A DNA stretch of 64,000 bases from JAXMAZ01 sp046350115 (GCA_046350115.1 JAXMAZ010000002.1:434001-498000); one strand, 5' to 3'; counted from the first letter of the stretch, positions 16,342-26,073 are shown. Notes: generated by a model from the letters alone, not told the origin. A program made the numbers and translations.

Positions 16342-16944
16342 CTACAGGGCGTCCCCGACCTCTTCCTTGAGCCGGCGGAGCACCCGGGCCTTGGCCTGAC
16401 GCACGGCCGCGGCCGTGACGCCGAACGCGGTCGCCACCTCGTCGGTCGGCCGGTTGTCCACCACCACCTGCCAGAACATGTCCCAGGTGCGGCCCTCGAA
16501 CTCGCCCCGCACCAGCTCCAGTGCCCGCCGGTACAGGGCGCTCACTTCAGCTTGGGGGTCGTCGTCCTCGTCCGGCGGCACCGGGTCGGGGACGGCCGAC
16601 AGCACCAGGTGGGCCGTCGACCCGCCGGCCGCCGCCGGCCCGCGGCCCCGGCGGTGGTGGACGATCGCCTGATTCCGGGCGATGGCCCGGAGCCAGCCGC
16701 GGAACGTGTCCCCCGGCCGGTCCCGGCGGAAGTCGGGCAGCCGGCCGACGGCCGCCCGGAACACCTCTTGGGCCACGTCGTCCGCGTCGTCGAACCGCAC
16801 CCCGGCCCGCAGGCACCAGGAGATGACCAGCGGCCGGTACAGGTGAACTAGCCGCTGCCAGGCGTCCGGGTCGCGGGCCACGGCCCGCTGGAGGAGGGTG
16901 CGGGAGGTCGCGCCGGCCGGGTCCGGGGGGTCGGTAGGGGGCAT
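16342..16944 (-). CDS. ECF sigma factor
   Basis: A 200-aa sigma-70-family protein of the extracytoplasmic-function type. Region 2 is at ~25-90 (LYRPLVISWCLRAG, DADDVAQEVFRAAVG, FRGWLRAIARNQAIVHHRR). Region 4 is at ~140-198, with the helix-turn-helix PTDEVATAFGVTAAAVRQAK. It directs RNA polymerase to a small regulon. I chose the ATG at 16944 (MPPTDPPDPAG). A start at 17022 is possible but would run to within 6 bases of the divergent kinase start and leave no room for promoters. The divergent kinase has a zinc-finger-like N-terminus and is probably its regulator, by analogy with other planctomycete sigma/kinase pairs. Confidence 0.9.
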   Translation of the reverse strand: MPPTDPPDPAGATSRTLLQRAVARDPDAWQRLVHLYRPLVISWCLRAGVRFDDADDVAQEVFRAAVGRLPDFRRDRPGDTFRGWLRAIARNQAIVHHRRGRGPAAAGGSTAHLVLSAVPDPVPPDEDDDPQAEVSALYRRALELVRGEFEGRTWDMFWQVVVDNRPTDEVATAFGVTAAAVRQAKARVLRRLKEEVGDAL

Positions 16945-17027
16945 CAGCGGGTCCGAAAAACGGGCTGTCACGCCCGGCGCATCTGGAGGGATGATACCAT
17001 GTCCGCGGCCGCCCGAGGACACCGCCG

Positions 17028-20000
17028 ATGACCACCGCCTGCCCCCCGGACCCGGCCGTCCGGGCGTACCTGCTCGGCGAGCTGCCGCCGGCTGAGCTGG
17101 ACGCCGTCGCCCGGCACCTGGAGGGCTGCCCGCGGTGCGACGCCCGGGCCGCCGCCCTGGACACCGGCGCCGACCGGGTCGTGGCCGCCCTCCGCCGCAC
17201 CGCCGGCAGCGTCGGCCCGGCCGGACCGGGGGCGCCGCCGACCGCGGTCGGCGAGTACCAGATCCTGGCCGAAGTCGGCCGCGGCGGGATGGGGGTGGTG
17301 TACCACGCCCGGCACGTCCGGCTGAACCGGCAGGCGGCCGTCAAGATGATCCTGTCCGGGCGGTACGCCAGCCCGGAGGACCAGATGCGGTTCCGCATCG
17401 AGGGGGAGTTGCTGGCCCGGCTGCGGCACCCGAACGTGGTCGAGGTGTACGAGACGGGTCAGCACGCCGGCCGGCCGTTCCTGGCCCTGGAGTGGGTCGG
17501 CGGCGGCACCCTGGAGAAACTGCTGGCCGGCCCGCCCCTGCCCCCGGGCCGGGCGGCCGAGCTGGCCGAGCGGCTGGCCGAGGCGGTCCAGCACGCCCAC
17601 CAGAACGGGGTGATCCACCGGGATCTGAAGCCGGCCAACGTGCTGCTGGCCGAGGACGGTACCCCGAAGGTGACGGACTTCGGGCTGGCCCGCCCGCTGG
17701 CCGCCGACGCCGCCGGGCTGACCGCCACCGGCACCGTCATGGGCACCCCCAGCTACATGGCCCCGGAGCAGGCCCGGGGGGACCGGGCGGTCGGGCCGGC
17801 GGCAGACGTGTACGCCCTCGGGGCGGTGCTGTTCGCCCTGCTCACCGGCCGCCCGCCGTTCCAGGGACCGACCCCGGTGGACGTGCTGTTGGCGGTAATG
17901 GAAGACCCGCCGCCGTCCGCCTCCCAGCTTCGCCGCGGGCTGCCCCGCGACCTGGACACCATCGCCCGCCGGTGCCTGGAGAAAGACCCGGCCCGCCGAT
18001 ACCCGTCGGCCGGGGAGCTGGCCGCCGACCTGCGGCGGTGGCGGACCGGTCGGCCGATCCTGGCCCGGCCGGTGCCGTTCTGGGAGCGGGCGTACCGGTT
18101 CGCCCGCCGCCACCCGGCCCCGACCGCAGCCGCCACGCTGACCGCCGCGGCGGTGGTCGGGGCGTTCGTGTGGGTGGAGCAGTCCCGGGAGGCGGAGGCG
18201 GTCGCCCGAGAGCGGGAGGCGGGCGCCCGGCGGGCGGCCGAGCGGGGGGAGAGGGCGGCCCGGGAGGCGGGGACGGCCGAGGCCGACGCCCGCCGGCTGG
18301 CCGAGCGGCGGGAGGCGCTGGCCGCCGCCGACCGTGCCGTCCTCCGGTGCGAGGCCGGCGAACTCCCCCAGGGGCTGGCCGGGTTTGCCCATGCGCTGGA
18401 ACTGGCCGAGCGGTCCGGGGACGCCGACCTGGCCCGGGCGGTGCGGGTGAACCAGACGGCGTGGGCCGTTCGGGTACCGCGTCAGGTCCGGATGTTCGAC
18501 CCGCCAAACCCGGGGTACGCCATCCGGACGGCCGCCTTCCTCGACGGCGGTCGCACCCTGGCGACGGGCGGCGGGGACCACGGGCTGGTGAAGCTGTGGC
18601 CGGTGGCCGGCGGCCCGCCCCGGGAGCTGCCCCGGCCGACATGGCTGCTTCGCCGGCCGGACGCGTCGGCCGTCTTCCCCGACCCGGCCGGTCAGGTGCT
18701 GTACGTCGCCCAGGGGGACAATCGCATCCGCCGGTGGAACCCGGTCAACCTCGCCCCGGCCGGGCCGGACCTGCTGTTCGCCGGGCTGAACACTTCGATC
18801 CAGGACGCCGCTATCAGCCCGGACGGGGGCCGGCTGGCCGCCGGCGAGGAGCGCGGCACCGCCCGGGTGTGGGATGCGGCCACCGGCCGGCCGCTCGGCC
18901 CGGACCTGGTCCACACCCCGCCCGGCAAGCCGTCGGACGGCCGCGAGGCGGTGACGGCGGTGGCGTTCGCCGGCCCGGACACCCTGCTGACCGGCGGTCG
19001 CAAGAACGGGGTGATCGTCTGGGATCTGCCGGCCGGCACCGAGCGGACCCGGTTCGACCCCGGCAGCGACGTGTTCCGTCTGGCCGTCAGCCCGGACGGC
19101 CAGACGGTCGTGGTCGGATGCGAAGCGGAGGCGTCCGCGTGGCTGGTCCGTGACCCGACCCGGCCGGTCCGGGTGTGGCCGCACCCGGCCCGGGTGGAGG
19201 GGGTGGCAGTCAGCCCGGACGGCCGGCTGGCCGCCACCGGCGACCACGCCGGCAACGTCCGGGTGTGGGAGCTGGCCACCGGCGAGCCGTTCGCCCGGTT
19301 CCGCCACCCGGACCAGGTGCGGCTGCTGCGGTTCACCCCGGACGGGCGGGGGCTGGTGGTCGGCGGCCGGGACGGAACGTCCGCTCTGTGGGAACTGCCC
19401 GCCTGGCCGACCCTGGCCCACGGCCGGCTGCCGGGTGTCCGGAACGTCCCGGGCGCCGGCATCACCCCGGACGGGCGGGTGTGGGCCGTGTCCACCGCCG
19501 GCCTTCACATCTGGGAGGTGCGGGGCGAAGCGTTGACCGTGGTCAGCCGGCCGCTGCGGCCGACTACGGCCAGCAAGACGGTCGTCTGGAGCGGGGCGGT
19601 CAGCCCGGACGGGAAACTGGCCGCCACCGGCGGCTGGTTCGGCGACACCACCCGCGTTTGGGATGTGGCGTCGGGCCGGCCGGTCGGCACCCCTCTGCCC
19701 CACCAGGATCCGGTCGCAGCTGTGGGGTTCTTGCCGGACGGCCGGACCCTGTTTACCTGCCAGGACGACCGGAGTGCCGGGCGGGTGCAGTGGTGGCGGG
19801 TGGTCGGGGACGACCGGGTTGTCCCCGTGCCGGGGTGGCCGCCGCTGACGGACGCCCTGTGTGTGGCCCCGCACGCGGACGGCCGGCGGGTGCTGGTCGG
19901 CCGCCGGGCCGGGCAGCCGACCGGTCTGTGGGAGGTGGCCACCGGGGCGGCGGCCGGCCCACCCCTGCCCCACCCGGCGGCGGTGACGGCCGCCGCGGTC

Positions 20001-20324
20001 AGCCCAGAAGGGACAATGGCCGCTACCGGCGGGCAGGAGGGCGGGGTGCGGGTGTGGGATCTGGCGACGGGCCAGGTGCTCGGCCGGCCGGGGTTCCACA
20101 CGGACCGGGTGAACCGGATCGCCTGGGGGCCGGCCGGCACGCTGGCGACGGCCAGCGACGACGGCACCGCCCGGGTGTGGGACGTGCGGACGATGCTCCC
20201 GCTCGGCCCGCCGCTGCGGCACCCGACGGCGGTCGGGTCGGTGGCCTACGACCCGGCCGGCCGGCGGCTGGTGACCGTCAGCCGGGCCGGCGGGGTGAGC
20301 GTCTGGCCGGCCGAGTCCCCCTGA
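17028..20324 (+). CDS. Ser/Thr protein kinase with zinc-finger N-terminus and WD40 repeats
   Basis: A 1098-aa membrane kinase. Residues 1-50 include HLEGCPRCDARA, a zf-HC2/anti-sigma-like cysteine motif. The kinase domain is at ~76-340, with loop GRGGMGVVY, Lys in VKMIL ~107, HRDLKPAN ~197 and DFG ~217. A membrane helix lies at ~361-383 (TLTAAAVVGAFVWVEQ), then an Arg/Glu/Ala coiled coil to ~440. About 600 residues of WD40-like repeats follow (ISPDGGRLAAGEERGTARVWD, VSPDGRLAATGD). The kinase is cytoplasmic and the WD40 propeller probably outside the membrane or in the cell compartment, acting as a sensor or scaffold. Its divergent partner is an ECF sigma factor 84 bases away. All catalytic residues are present. 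Confidence 0.92.
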   Translation: MTTACPPDPAVRAYLLGELPPAELDAVARHLEGCPRCDARAAALDTGADRVVAALRRTAGSVGPAGPGAPPTAVGEYQILAEVGRGGMGVVYHARHVRLNRQAAVKMILSGRYASPEDQMRFRIEGELLARLRHPNVVEVYETGQHAGRPFLALEWVGGGTLEKLLAGPPLPPGRAAELAERLAEAVQHAHQNGVIHRDLKPANVLLAEDGTPKVTDFGLARPLAADAAGLTATGTVMGTPSYMAPEQARGDRAVGPAADVYALGAVLFALLTGRPPFQGPTPVDVLLAVMEDPPPSASQLRRGLPRDLDTIARRCLEKDPARRYPSAGELAADLRRWRTGRPILARPVPFWERAYRFARRHPAPTAAATLTAAAVVGAFVWVEQSREAEAVAREREAGARRAAERGERAAREAGTAEADARRLAERREALAAADRAVLRCEAGELPQGLAGFAHALELAERSGDADLARAVRVNQTAWAVRVPRQVRMFDPPNPGYAIRTAAFLDGGRTLATGGGDHGLVKLWPVAGGPPRELPRPTWLLRRPDASAVFPDPAGQVLYVAQGDNRIRRWNPVNLAPAGPDLLFAGLNTSIQDAAISPDGGRLAAGEERGTARVWDAATGRPLGPDLVHTPPGKPSDGREAVTAVAFAGPDTLLTGGRKNGVIVWDLPAGTERTRFDPGSDVFRLAVSPDGQTVVVGCEAEASAWLVRDPTRPVRVWPHPARVEGVAVSPDGRLAATGDHAGNVRVWELATGEPFARFRHPDQVRLLRFTPDGRGLVVGGRDGTSALWELPAWPTLAHGRLPGVRNVPGAGITPDGRVWAVSTAGLHIWEVRGEALTVVSRPLRPTTASKTVVWSGAVSPDGKLAATGGWFGDTTRVWDVASGRPVGTPLPHQDPVAAVGFLPDGRTLFTCQDDRSAGRVQWWRVVGDDRVVPVPGWPPLTDALCVAPHADGRRVLVGRRAGQPTGLWEVATGAAAGPPLPHPAAVTAAAVSPEGTMAATGGQEGGVRVWDLATGQVLGRPGFHTDRVNRIAWGPAGTLATASDDGTARVWDVRTMLPLGPPLRHPTAVGSVAYDPAGRRLVTVSRAGGVSVWPAESP

Positions 20325-20349
20325 CCGCCCCGCCTGCCACGACAGCCGG

Positions 20350-21795
20350 TCAGCCGCCGGCCGTCACCACGTCCCCCAGGCTGGCCTCGAACTGCACCTG
20401 CCCGCCGCCGGTGTCCGCCGGGGCCGGCACCTCGACGACCGTCCCCGGGGCGACCGCCAGCGACGGGTCCGGGCCGGTCACCCGCACCTCCAGGGTGGCC
20501 ACCCCGGCCACCCCGAGCACGTCCCCGTCGGCCAGCGGCACCTCCACCCCCTTCGGCACCGGCTGGCCGTTGCGGGTCAGCCCGGCCTTGCTCAGGTCCA
20601 CGACGGCGAACCCGGCCGGGGTCCGCCGGACCTCGAAGTGCCGGCGGCTGATCCGGGCGGACAGCGGCTCGTTCCCGGCCACCCGCAGGACGAAGTCGTT
20701 GCCCACGTCCGGCGGGTCGCCCGGCTTCCGCCGCTGCCGGCCGACGGTGACGGCGGCGGCCCCGGCCGGCGGCCGGTAGGCGAACGGGGTGCCGGCCACC
20801 CGCAGGGTCAGGACCGGCCCGCCGCCGGCCGGGGCCGCGGCCCAGCCCGGGGCCGCCGTCCCGCCGGCCAGGGGGGCGAGGGCGTCGGCCAGCGCCCGCA
20901 TGCTCGCCCACCGGCCAGCCGGGTCTTTGGCCAGCGCCCGCAGGGCGATGTCGTCGAACCGCCGGTCCAGCCCGGGCCGGCGGTCGGTCGGCGGGGCCGG
21001 CGGGTCGGCCGGGATCTGGGCCAGCAGTGCGAACAGGTCGCCGGTGAACGGCGGCTGGCCGGTCAGCAGCTCGTACAGCACCGCCCCGAGGGAGTACACG
21101 TCCGACCACGGGCCGACCCGCCGGGTGTCGCCGGCCAACTGCTCGGGGGGCATGTACGCCGGGGTGCCGAGGGCGGTGCCGTCGGAGGTGTGCCGGGGGT
21201 CGCCGGCCCGGCGGGCCAGGCCGAAGTCCATGACCACCGGCTCCCCGCGGTCGTCCAGCATGACGTTGGCCGGCTTCAGGTCGCGGTGGACCACCCCCTC
21301 CTCGTGGGCGTAGTGCATGGCCTCGGCGATCACCCGGACCACCCGGGCGGCCTCGGCCGGGGGCAGCGGCCGGTCCCGCCCGACCCGGTGGGCGAGCGGC
21401 TCCCCGGGGATGTACTGCATGGTCAGGTAGTGGGTGCCGTCGGCCTGGCCGGCGTCGTAGGTCGGGCAGATGTTCGGGTGCCGCAGCCGGGCCGCCGCCT
21501 GGGCCTCGCGGAGGAACCGGGCGGCCGCCTCCGGGGCGGTGAACTGGCGGGGGATTTTGACCGCCACCGGCCGGTCGAGGACGGTGTCGTGGGCCAGGTA
21601 GACGGCCCCCATGCCCCCTCGCCGAGCCGGCGGACGATGCGGTACCGGCCGAACACGGTGCCCGGGTCGAGCCGCCCGGCCGGGCCGCCGGCGGCGAGGC
21701 CGACGGTGGTCGTCGAGCCGGCCTCCCCGGCCCGGGCCGGGGGTCTGACCCGGCTCGTCGGGCGGGTGCGGGTGGTTCGTCCCGGTCGGCGGCAT
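20350..21795 (-). CDS. Ser/Thr protein kinase with C-terminal FHA domain, frame-disrupted
   Basis: The downstream frame gives 481 aa from the ATG at 21795. It encodes most of a kinase: GGMGAVYLAHD, VAVKIP, HRDLKPANVML, MDFGLA, then YMPPEQ. An FHA phosphothreonine-binding domain follows at ~375-460 (SRRHFEV, NGQPVPKG, DGDVLGVAG). Just before GGMGAVY the natural sequence (DPGTVFGRYRIVRRLGEG) lies in another frame. The switch needs one extra base in the C5 run at 21614-21618 (G5 on the coding strand). A second compensating shift is needed further upstream to reach MPPTGTNHPHPP. As written, the N-lobe is scrambled for ~50 residues. It is either a broken gene or carries sequencing errors. The gene is convergent with the WD40 kinase, 25 bases apart. 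Confidence 0.75.
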   Translation of the reverse strand: MPPTGTNHPHPPDEPGQTPGPGRGGRLDDHRRPRRRRPGRAARPGHRVRPVPHRPPARRGGMGAVYLAHDTVLDRPVAVKIPRQFTAPEAAARFLREAQAAARLRHPNICPTYDAGQADGTHYLTMQYIPGEPLAHRVGRDRPLPPAEAARVVRVIAEAMHYAHEEGVVHRDLKPANVMLDDRGEPVVMDFGLARRAGDPRHTSDGTALGTPAYMPPEQLAGDTRRVGPWSDVYSLGAVLYELLTGQPPFTGDLFALLAQIPADPPAPPTDRRPGLDRRFDDIALRALAKDPAGRWASMRALADALAPLAGGTAAPGWAAAPAGGGPVLTLRVAGTPFAYRPPAGAAAVTVGRQRRKPGDPPDVGNDFVLRVAGNEPLSARISRRHFEVRRTPAGFAVVDLSKAGLTRNGQPVPKGVEVPLADGDVLGVAGVATLEVRVTGPDPSLAVAPGTVVEVPAPADTGGGQVQFEASLGDVVTAGG

Positions 21796-21924
21796 GGCGG
21801 TCCTGATTGTCGGGTACGGCACGGGGCGGGCCGCCTCAGCCGGGCGCCCTCCCGCCAAGCTACCCCGCCCGGGGCGCGACCGCAATCGGGCGGGGCGTGT
21901 GGTCGTGTCTCCGTTTGGCGGTTT

Positions 21925-22053
21925 GGTCCCCTCCCCCCTTGTGGGGGAGGGGTTGGGTGGGGGGGTCAGGACCGCCTGCCGGGTCGGAGTCGCAGGAGTG
22001 GCAGGGAGTCTCGCCCCCCACCCTAACCCCCCCCCACAAGGGGGGAGGGGACC
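21925..22053. repeat. Family D palindrome, 130-bp hairpin
   Basis: GGTCCCCTCCCCCCTTGTGG at the left and CCACAAGGGGGGAGGGGACC at the right are reverse complements around ~90 bases that include GGGGAGGGGTTGGGTGGGGG and its complement. It fills the gap between the FHA kinase and the PEP-CTERM gene. Confidence 0.75.
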
Positions 22054-22089
22054 AGACACCGAACTGCGACAGTACCGAGCGTATCGTCG

Positions 22090-22857
22090 TCAGGCCGCGC
22101 CGACCGCCGGCCGGCGGCGGAGCCGGCCCAGCAGCCCGCCCGCCCCGCCGGCCGACGCCCCGAGGGCGAGCAGCACGACCGATGCCGGCGCCGGCACGGG
22201 GACGGCGGCCGGGACGCCCGGCACCAGGGTGTAGTCGGGCAGCGGCGCCCGGGGCGTGATGGTCAGCTCCGCGGCCACCCCGGGCGTCGGGTTGAAACCG
22301 TCGAAATCCGGGTTCGGGTCGTACAGCCGGACGTTCAGGAATGTCCCGTCCCCGCGGGCGAAGGCGAACTGGGCGAAGGTGTCGTTAAACGTGTCGACGA
22401 AGCCGGTGAACGGCACGGCCACCCCGTTCACCGTCAACTGGGCGAGGGAGTCGTTGATGAACGGGTCGGTGTTGAACGTGCTGTCGAACCCGCCGTTCCC
22501 GCTCCCCCCGATCTCGATCGTCCCGAGGTCGCCGGCCGTCACCTGGCCGATGGTCACGACCAGGATGTAGTTGATGGACGCGTTGACGAACCCGCCGCCG
22601 CCGCCCGGGGTGACGCTCTTCGACACGTTGCCGTAGGTCGACAGGTCGTAGTCGGTCGGCGTGGCGCCGACCGGCAGGCCGCCGGGGCCGGTGCTGTTCG
22701 TCCCCATGGTGAAGCTGAGGGTGCCGCCCGGCTGCCCGGGCGGGGAGGTGGACGACGTCTGCCCCGTGTTAGTGACGCCGATAATGAAGTTGGCCTCGGC
22801 CCGGCCGCCGGCCAGCAGGCCGAACGCGACCAGCGCAATGCCCCATCGCCCGCGCAT
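22090..22857 (-). CDS. PEP-CTERM-type secreted protein
   Basis: A 255-aa protein. The start at 22857 lies six bases after a perfect AAGGAG. An N-terminal signal peptide (MRGRWGIALVAFGLLAGGRAEA, cut before NFI) leads into a Gly/Asn/Thr-rich beta-sandwich-like body with no enzyme motif. The C-terminus is VPVPAPASVVLLALG, a hydrophobic stretch, then an Arg-rich end (LLGRLRRRP). This is the PEP-CTERM sorting signature, in which exosortase cuts near the P-x-P motif and the protein is retained at or released from the envelope. No exosortase gene is in the window. The ligand or role is unknown. Confidence 0.85.
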   Translation of the reverse strand: MRGRWGIALVAFGLLAGGRAEANFIIGVTNTGQTSSTSPPGQPGGTLSFTMGTNSTGPGGLPVGATPTDYDLSTYGNVSKSVTPGGGGGFVNASINYILVVTIGQVTAGDLGTIEIGGSGNGGFDSTFNTDPFINDSLAQLTVNGVAVPFTGFVDTFNDTFAQFAFARGDGTFLNVRLYDPNPDFDGFNPTPGVAAELTITPRAPLPDYTLVPGVPAAVPVPAPASVVLLALGASAGGAGGLLGRLRRRPAVGAA

Positions 22858-22953
22858 AACAATCTCCTTGGTGCAATGGCCCCGGCCACGGACACCCATT
22901 GTCACGCGCCGGGGCGGTCCACGGTCCGCCCGCCGCCCCACCGGGGGCGGGGG

Positions 22954-25900
22954 TTACTTGGTCGCCGGCGGCTTGCCGAGCCGGGCCGCCAGCGTCTGAA
23001 AGTCGGGCCGGTCGCGGACGGCGTCGAACGCCGGTCGGGCGAGCGCGGCCTTGTCCCGGAACCCGGCGTCGACCGCCCGGGTGAGGGCGGCCACCGCATC
23101 GGCCGCGTACCGGTCCTTGTCCGCCGCGGCGGCCAGCGGGACGCACTGGGCCAGATCGGCGGCCGTCTCGGCCAGCCGGGCCGGGTCGCCCGGGGCGAGG
23201 GCCAGCCGGTCCCGTGCGGCGGCCGCGGCCGCCGCCGCGTCCCCCTGCTTCCGCCGCACCTCGGCCAACAGCTTGTACCCGAGGGTGAGCACCAGCCGGG
23301 CGGGCGGCAGGTCCGGCGCCTGGTCGAGGGCGGCTCGGCCGGCGGCGACCGCCTCGGTCAGCACGGCCGCCACCTCCTCCGGCTTGTGCCCGGCCCGGTG
23401 TTTGGCGTTCGCCAGGCTGTAGGTGTTGATGGCGTGCGTCACCTTGGCCGACACGTCCTCCGGGCTGGCCCGGGTGAGCCGGTCGCCGACCGCATTGGCC
23501 TTGGTGTACCAGTCGATGGCCGCCTTCACGTCGGTCCGCAGGGCGACGTTGCCGAGCATCACCAGGGTGTACGCCAGGTCGGTCAGGTGCTGGGCGTGGG
23601 TCGGGTCGGCGTCCACCAGCCGGCCGCGGATCACCCGGGCCTCGTCCAGCGCCTTCGCGGCCGCCGGCCACTCCTGCCGCTTCATGTGTAGCCACCCGGT
23701 CAGGTGGGCGTTCAGCCCGCGGTGGGCGGCCACGTCGGCGGTGTCCCGGCGGTCGTCCGGCACCTTCGCCAGCGCCTCCCGGCCGAGGCGGAGGGCGTCG
23801 GCCGCCGGCCCGAGCCGGCCGTCCCCGATGGCCAGGTTGGCCTCGCTGTTGTGGCTCTCGGCCAGCAGCACCAGCTCGTCCGGCCCGCCGCCGACGGCGG
23901 CCAACTGCTCCCGCAGCCGCCGCCCCTCGGCGACCAGCCGCTGGCCGTCGGCCTTGGCCGCCCCGCCCTGGTCGCTGAGCTGCAGCCCGTAGTCGTTCAG
24001 GGTGCGGGCCAGGTCGTTCAGGTACGCTCGGCCGTGCGAGTACGCCACCCGCTCCCGCAGCCGCAACGCCTCCTTGCGGGCGGCTGCGGCCGCGGCCGGG
24101 TCGCCGAGCTGCTGGTACAGGACGCCGAGGTCGTGCAGGATGCGGGCCTCGGCCGACTGCGGGGCCAGCCCGGCCAGCCCGTCCCGGACCAGCTTCCGCC
24201 ACTCCCCGCGGGCCGACTCGTAGGCGGCCTTCGCGGCCGACAGCCGCCGGGATTCGAGGTGGACCGCCCCCAGGTCTTTCAGCGCCAGTGCCAGCTCCCG
24301 GCGGTCCGCCTCGTCGTCCGCCTCGGCCAGCAGCCGCTGCCGCAGGGCGATCGCTTGCTGGGTGTACGACACCGCCTGCTCGGCGTTCGCCGCCTTGTGC
24401 CACTGACCGAGGCTGTGGCTCACCTTGGCCAACGCCCGCCGGGCCTCCCGGTCCCCGGCGGCCACCGGCTCCAGGAGGTCGGCCGCCCGCTGGTACGACT
24501 CCCGGGCAGCCGACCGGGTGTCCGCCCCGGCGGCCTGGAGGTCGCCGTAGGCGGTGTACCCGCCGGCCAGATCGACCGCCCACGCCGCCTCGCCCGGGTA
24601 CTCCGCGAGCAGGGCGGCGTACCGGGCGAACCCCTCGGAGTAAGCCGCCCGGGCGGCGGCCGCGTCCCCCATCTCCTGCTCGATCCGGCCGACCCGCAGG
24701 TGGGCCGACGCCGTCGCCGCCCGCAGCCCGGGGTCGGTGCCGTTCTCCCGGAGGAAGTCGTGGAAGTAGTCGCGGGCGTCGGCCAGCAGCCGGCGGCGGA
24801 GGGGCTGCAGGTCTTCCGCCTTCAGCCGCTCGTCGTCGGCCACGGTGACGAAGTACCGGTTGACCGCGTCCCGGGCCTGGGCGAACCGGTAGTCGGCCCG
24901 CTGGCGGGCGTCCGACTCCCGGGCCAGGGCGGCCCGCACCTGGGCGAACGCCAGCCCGAACGCCACCGCCCCGATGACCACCGCCGCCGCCGCCGAGTTG
25001 ACCAGCGTCCGGTGCCGCTTCGCCCACCGGGCCAGCCGCTTGGTCCACGGGTCGCGGTAGGCCGTCACCGGGTCGTCGGCCAGCCACCGCTCCACGTCGT
25101 CGGCCAGGGCCAGAGCGGACGAGTAGCGGTCCTCCGGGCGGACGGCCATCGCCTTCAGGCAGACCGCCTCCAGCGGCTTCGGGACGGCCGGGTTCACCTC
25201 CCGCGGCCGCGGAAACTCGCCCCGCTGCACCCGCCCCAGGGCGGCCACCCGGTCCCCGCCGCCGGTGACGGGGGCGCGGCCGGTGAGCAGGTGGTAGAGG
25301 GTGGCCCCGAGGGCGTAGACGTCGGCCGCCGGGCCGACCTCGCTCGACCGCCCGGCGGCCTGCTCCGGGGGCATGTACGCCAGGGTGCCGATCGCCGCCC
25401 CGGCCCGGGTCCGGTCGTCCGGGTCGGTGGTGGCCGCGTGGTCGGTGGTCGCCTCCGGGTCGCAGCCGGCGGCCGGGGCGTCCCCGCGCGGCTCGGCCCC
25501 GCGGCCGGTCGCTTGCGTCTTCGCCAGCCCCCAGTCGACGACCAGCGTCTCGCCGAACGCCCCGACCATGACGTTGGCCGGCTTCAGGTCGCGGTGGATC
25601 ACCCCCTTGGTGTGGGCGTACCCGACCGCCTGACAGACCGCCTGGAACCGGCCGAGCAACTGCCGCAGCCCGCGGGGGTCCGGCGACCGGTGATGGGCGG
25701 CGATCTGGTCGAGCAGGGTGTCGCCGCGGACGAACCGCATGGCGTAGCACGGCCGGCCGGCCGGGTCGGACACCAGCCCGAACACCGGCACCACGCCCGG
25801 GTGGTCGAGCCGGGCGGTGATCTCGGCCTCGGCCAGGAACCGCCGCCGGCTGCCCGCCTGGTCGGCGAACCGATCCTGGATCCGCTTGAGCGCCACCTGC

Positions 25901-26073
25901 CGGTTCAGCTCGGTGTCGGTCGCGGTGTACACCTCGCCCAACCCGCCCCGGGCGTGCAGGGCACCGACGGCGTACCGGCCGACGACCGCACACGGACTCC
26001 CGGGTGAAACAGCGGTCGGTGTTTCACCCGTCGTCGGGATGTCTCCGACGCTTTGGTCGCGCGGGCTGGCCAT
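22954..26073 (-). CDS. Ser/Thr protein kinase with TPR domain
   Basis: A 1039-aa membrane kinase. The kinase domain is at ~32-335: loop ARGGLGEVY, VALKRIQ, HRDLKPANVMVG, and DWG in place of DFG, as is common in planctomycete kinases of this group. YMPPEQAAGR follows. A membrane helix is at ~358-380 (SAAAAVVIGAVAFGLAFAQV). From ~400 to the end are degenerate tetratricopeptide repeats (ALKDLGAVHLESRRLSAAKA, DLAYTLVMLGNVALRTDVKA), which form a protein-binding superhelix. It could sense a partner and phosphorylate cytoplasmic targets. It starts at MASPRDQSVGDIP. It stands alone, with a gene-poor region upstream and the PEP-CTERM gene ~100 bases downstream on the same strand. Confidence 0.92.
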   Translation of the reverse strand: MASPRDQSVGDIPTTGETPTAVSPGSPCAVVGRYAVGALHARGGLGEVYTATDTELNRQVALKRIQDRFADQAGSRRRFLAEAEITARLDHPGVVPVFGLVSDPAGRPCYAMRFVRGDTLLDQIAAHHRSPDPRGLRQLLGRFQAVCQAVGYAHTKGVIHRDLKPANVMVGAFGETLVVDWGLAKTQATGRGAEPRGDAPAAGCDPEATTDHAATTDPDDRTRAGAAIGTLAYMPPEQAAGRSSEVGPAADVYALGATLYHLLTGRAPVTGGGDRVAALGRVQRGEFPRPREVNPAVPKPLEAVCLKAMAVRPEDRYSSALALADDVERWLADDPVTAYRDPWTKRLARWAKRHRTLVNSAAAAVVIGAVAFGLAFAQVRAALARESDARQRADYRFAQARDAVNRYFVTVADDERLKAEDLQPLRRRLLADARDYFHDFLRENGTDPGLRAATASAHLRVGRIEQEMGDAAAARAAYSEGFARYAALLAEYPGEAAWAVDLAGGYTAYGDLQAAGADTRSAARESYQRAADLLEPVAAGDREARRALAKVSHSLGQWHKAANAEQAVSYTQQAIALRQRLLAEADDEADRRELALALKDLGAVHLESRRLSAAKAAYESARGEWRKLVRDGLAGLAPQSAEARILHDLGVLYQQLGDPAAAAAARKEALRLRERVAYSHGRAYLNDLARTLNDYGLQLSDQGGAAKADGQRLVAEGRRLREQLAAVGGGPDELVLLAESHNSEANLAIGDGRLGPAADALRLGREALAKVPDDRRDTADVAAHRGLNAHLTGWLHMKRQEWPAAAKALDEARVIRGRLVDADPTHAQHLTDLAYTLVMLGNVALRTDVKAAIDWYTKANAVGDRLTRASPEDVSAKVTHAINTYSLANAKHRAGHKPEEVAAVLTEAVAAGRAALDQAPDLPPARLVLTLGYKLLAEVRRKQGDAAAAAAAARDRLALAPGDPARLAETAADLAQCVPLAAAADKDRYAADAVAALTRAVDAGFRDKAALARPAFDAVRDRPDFQTLAARLGKPPATK

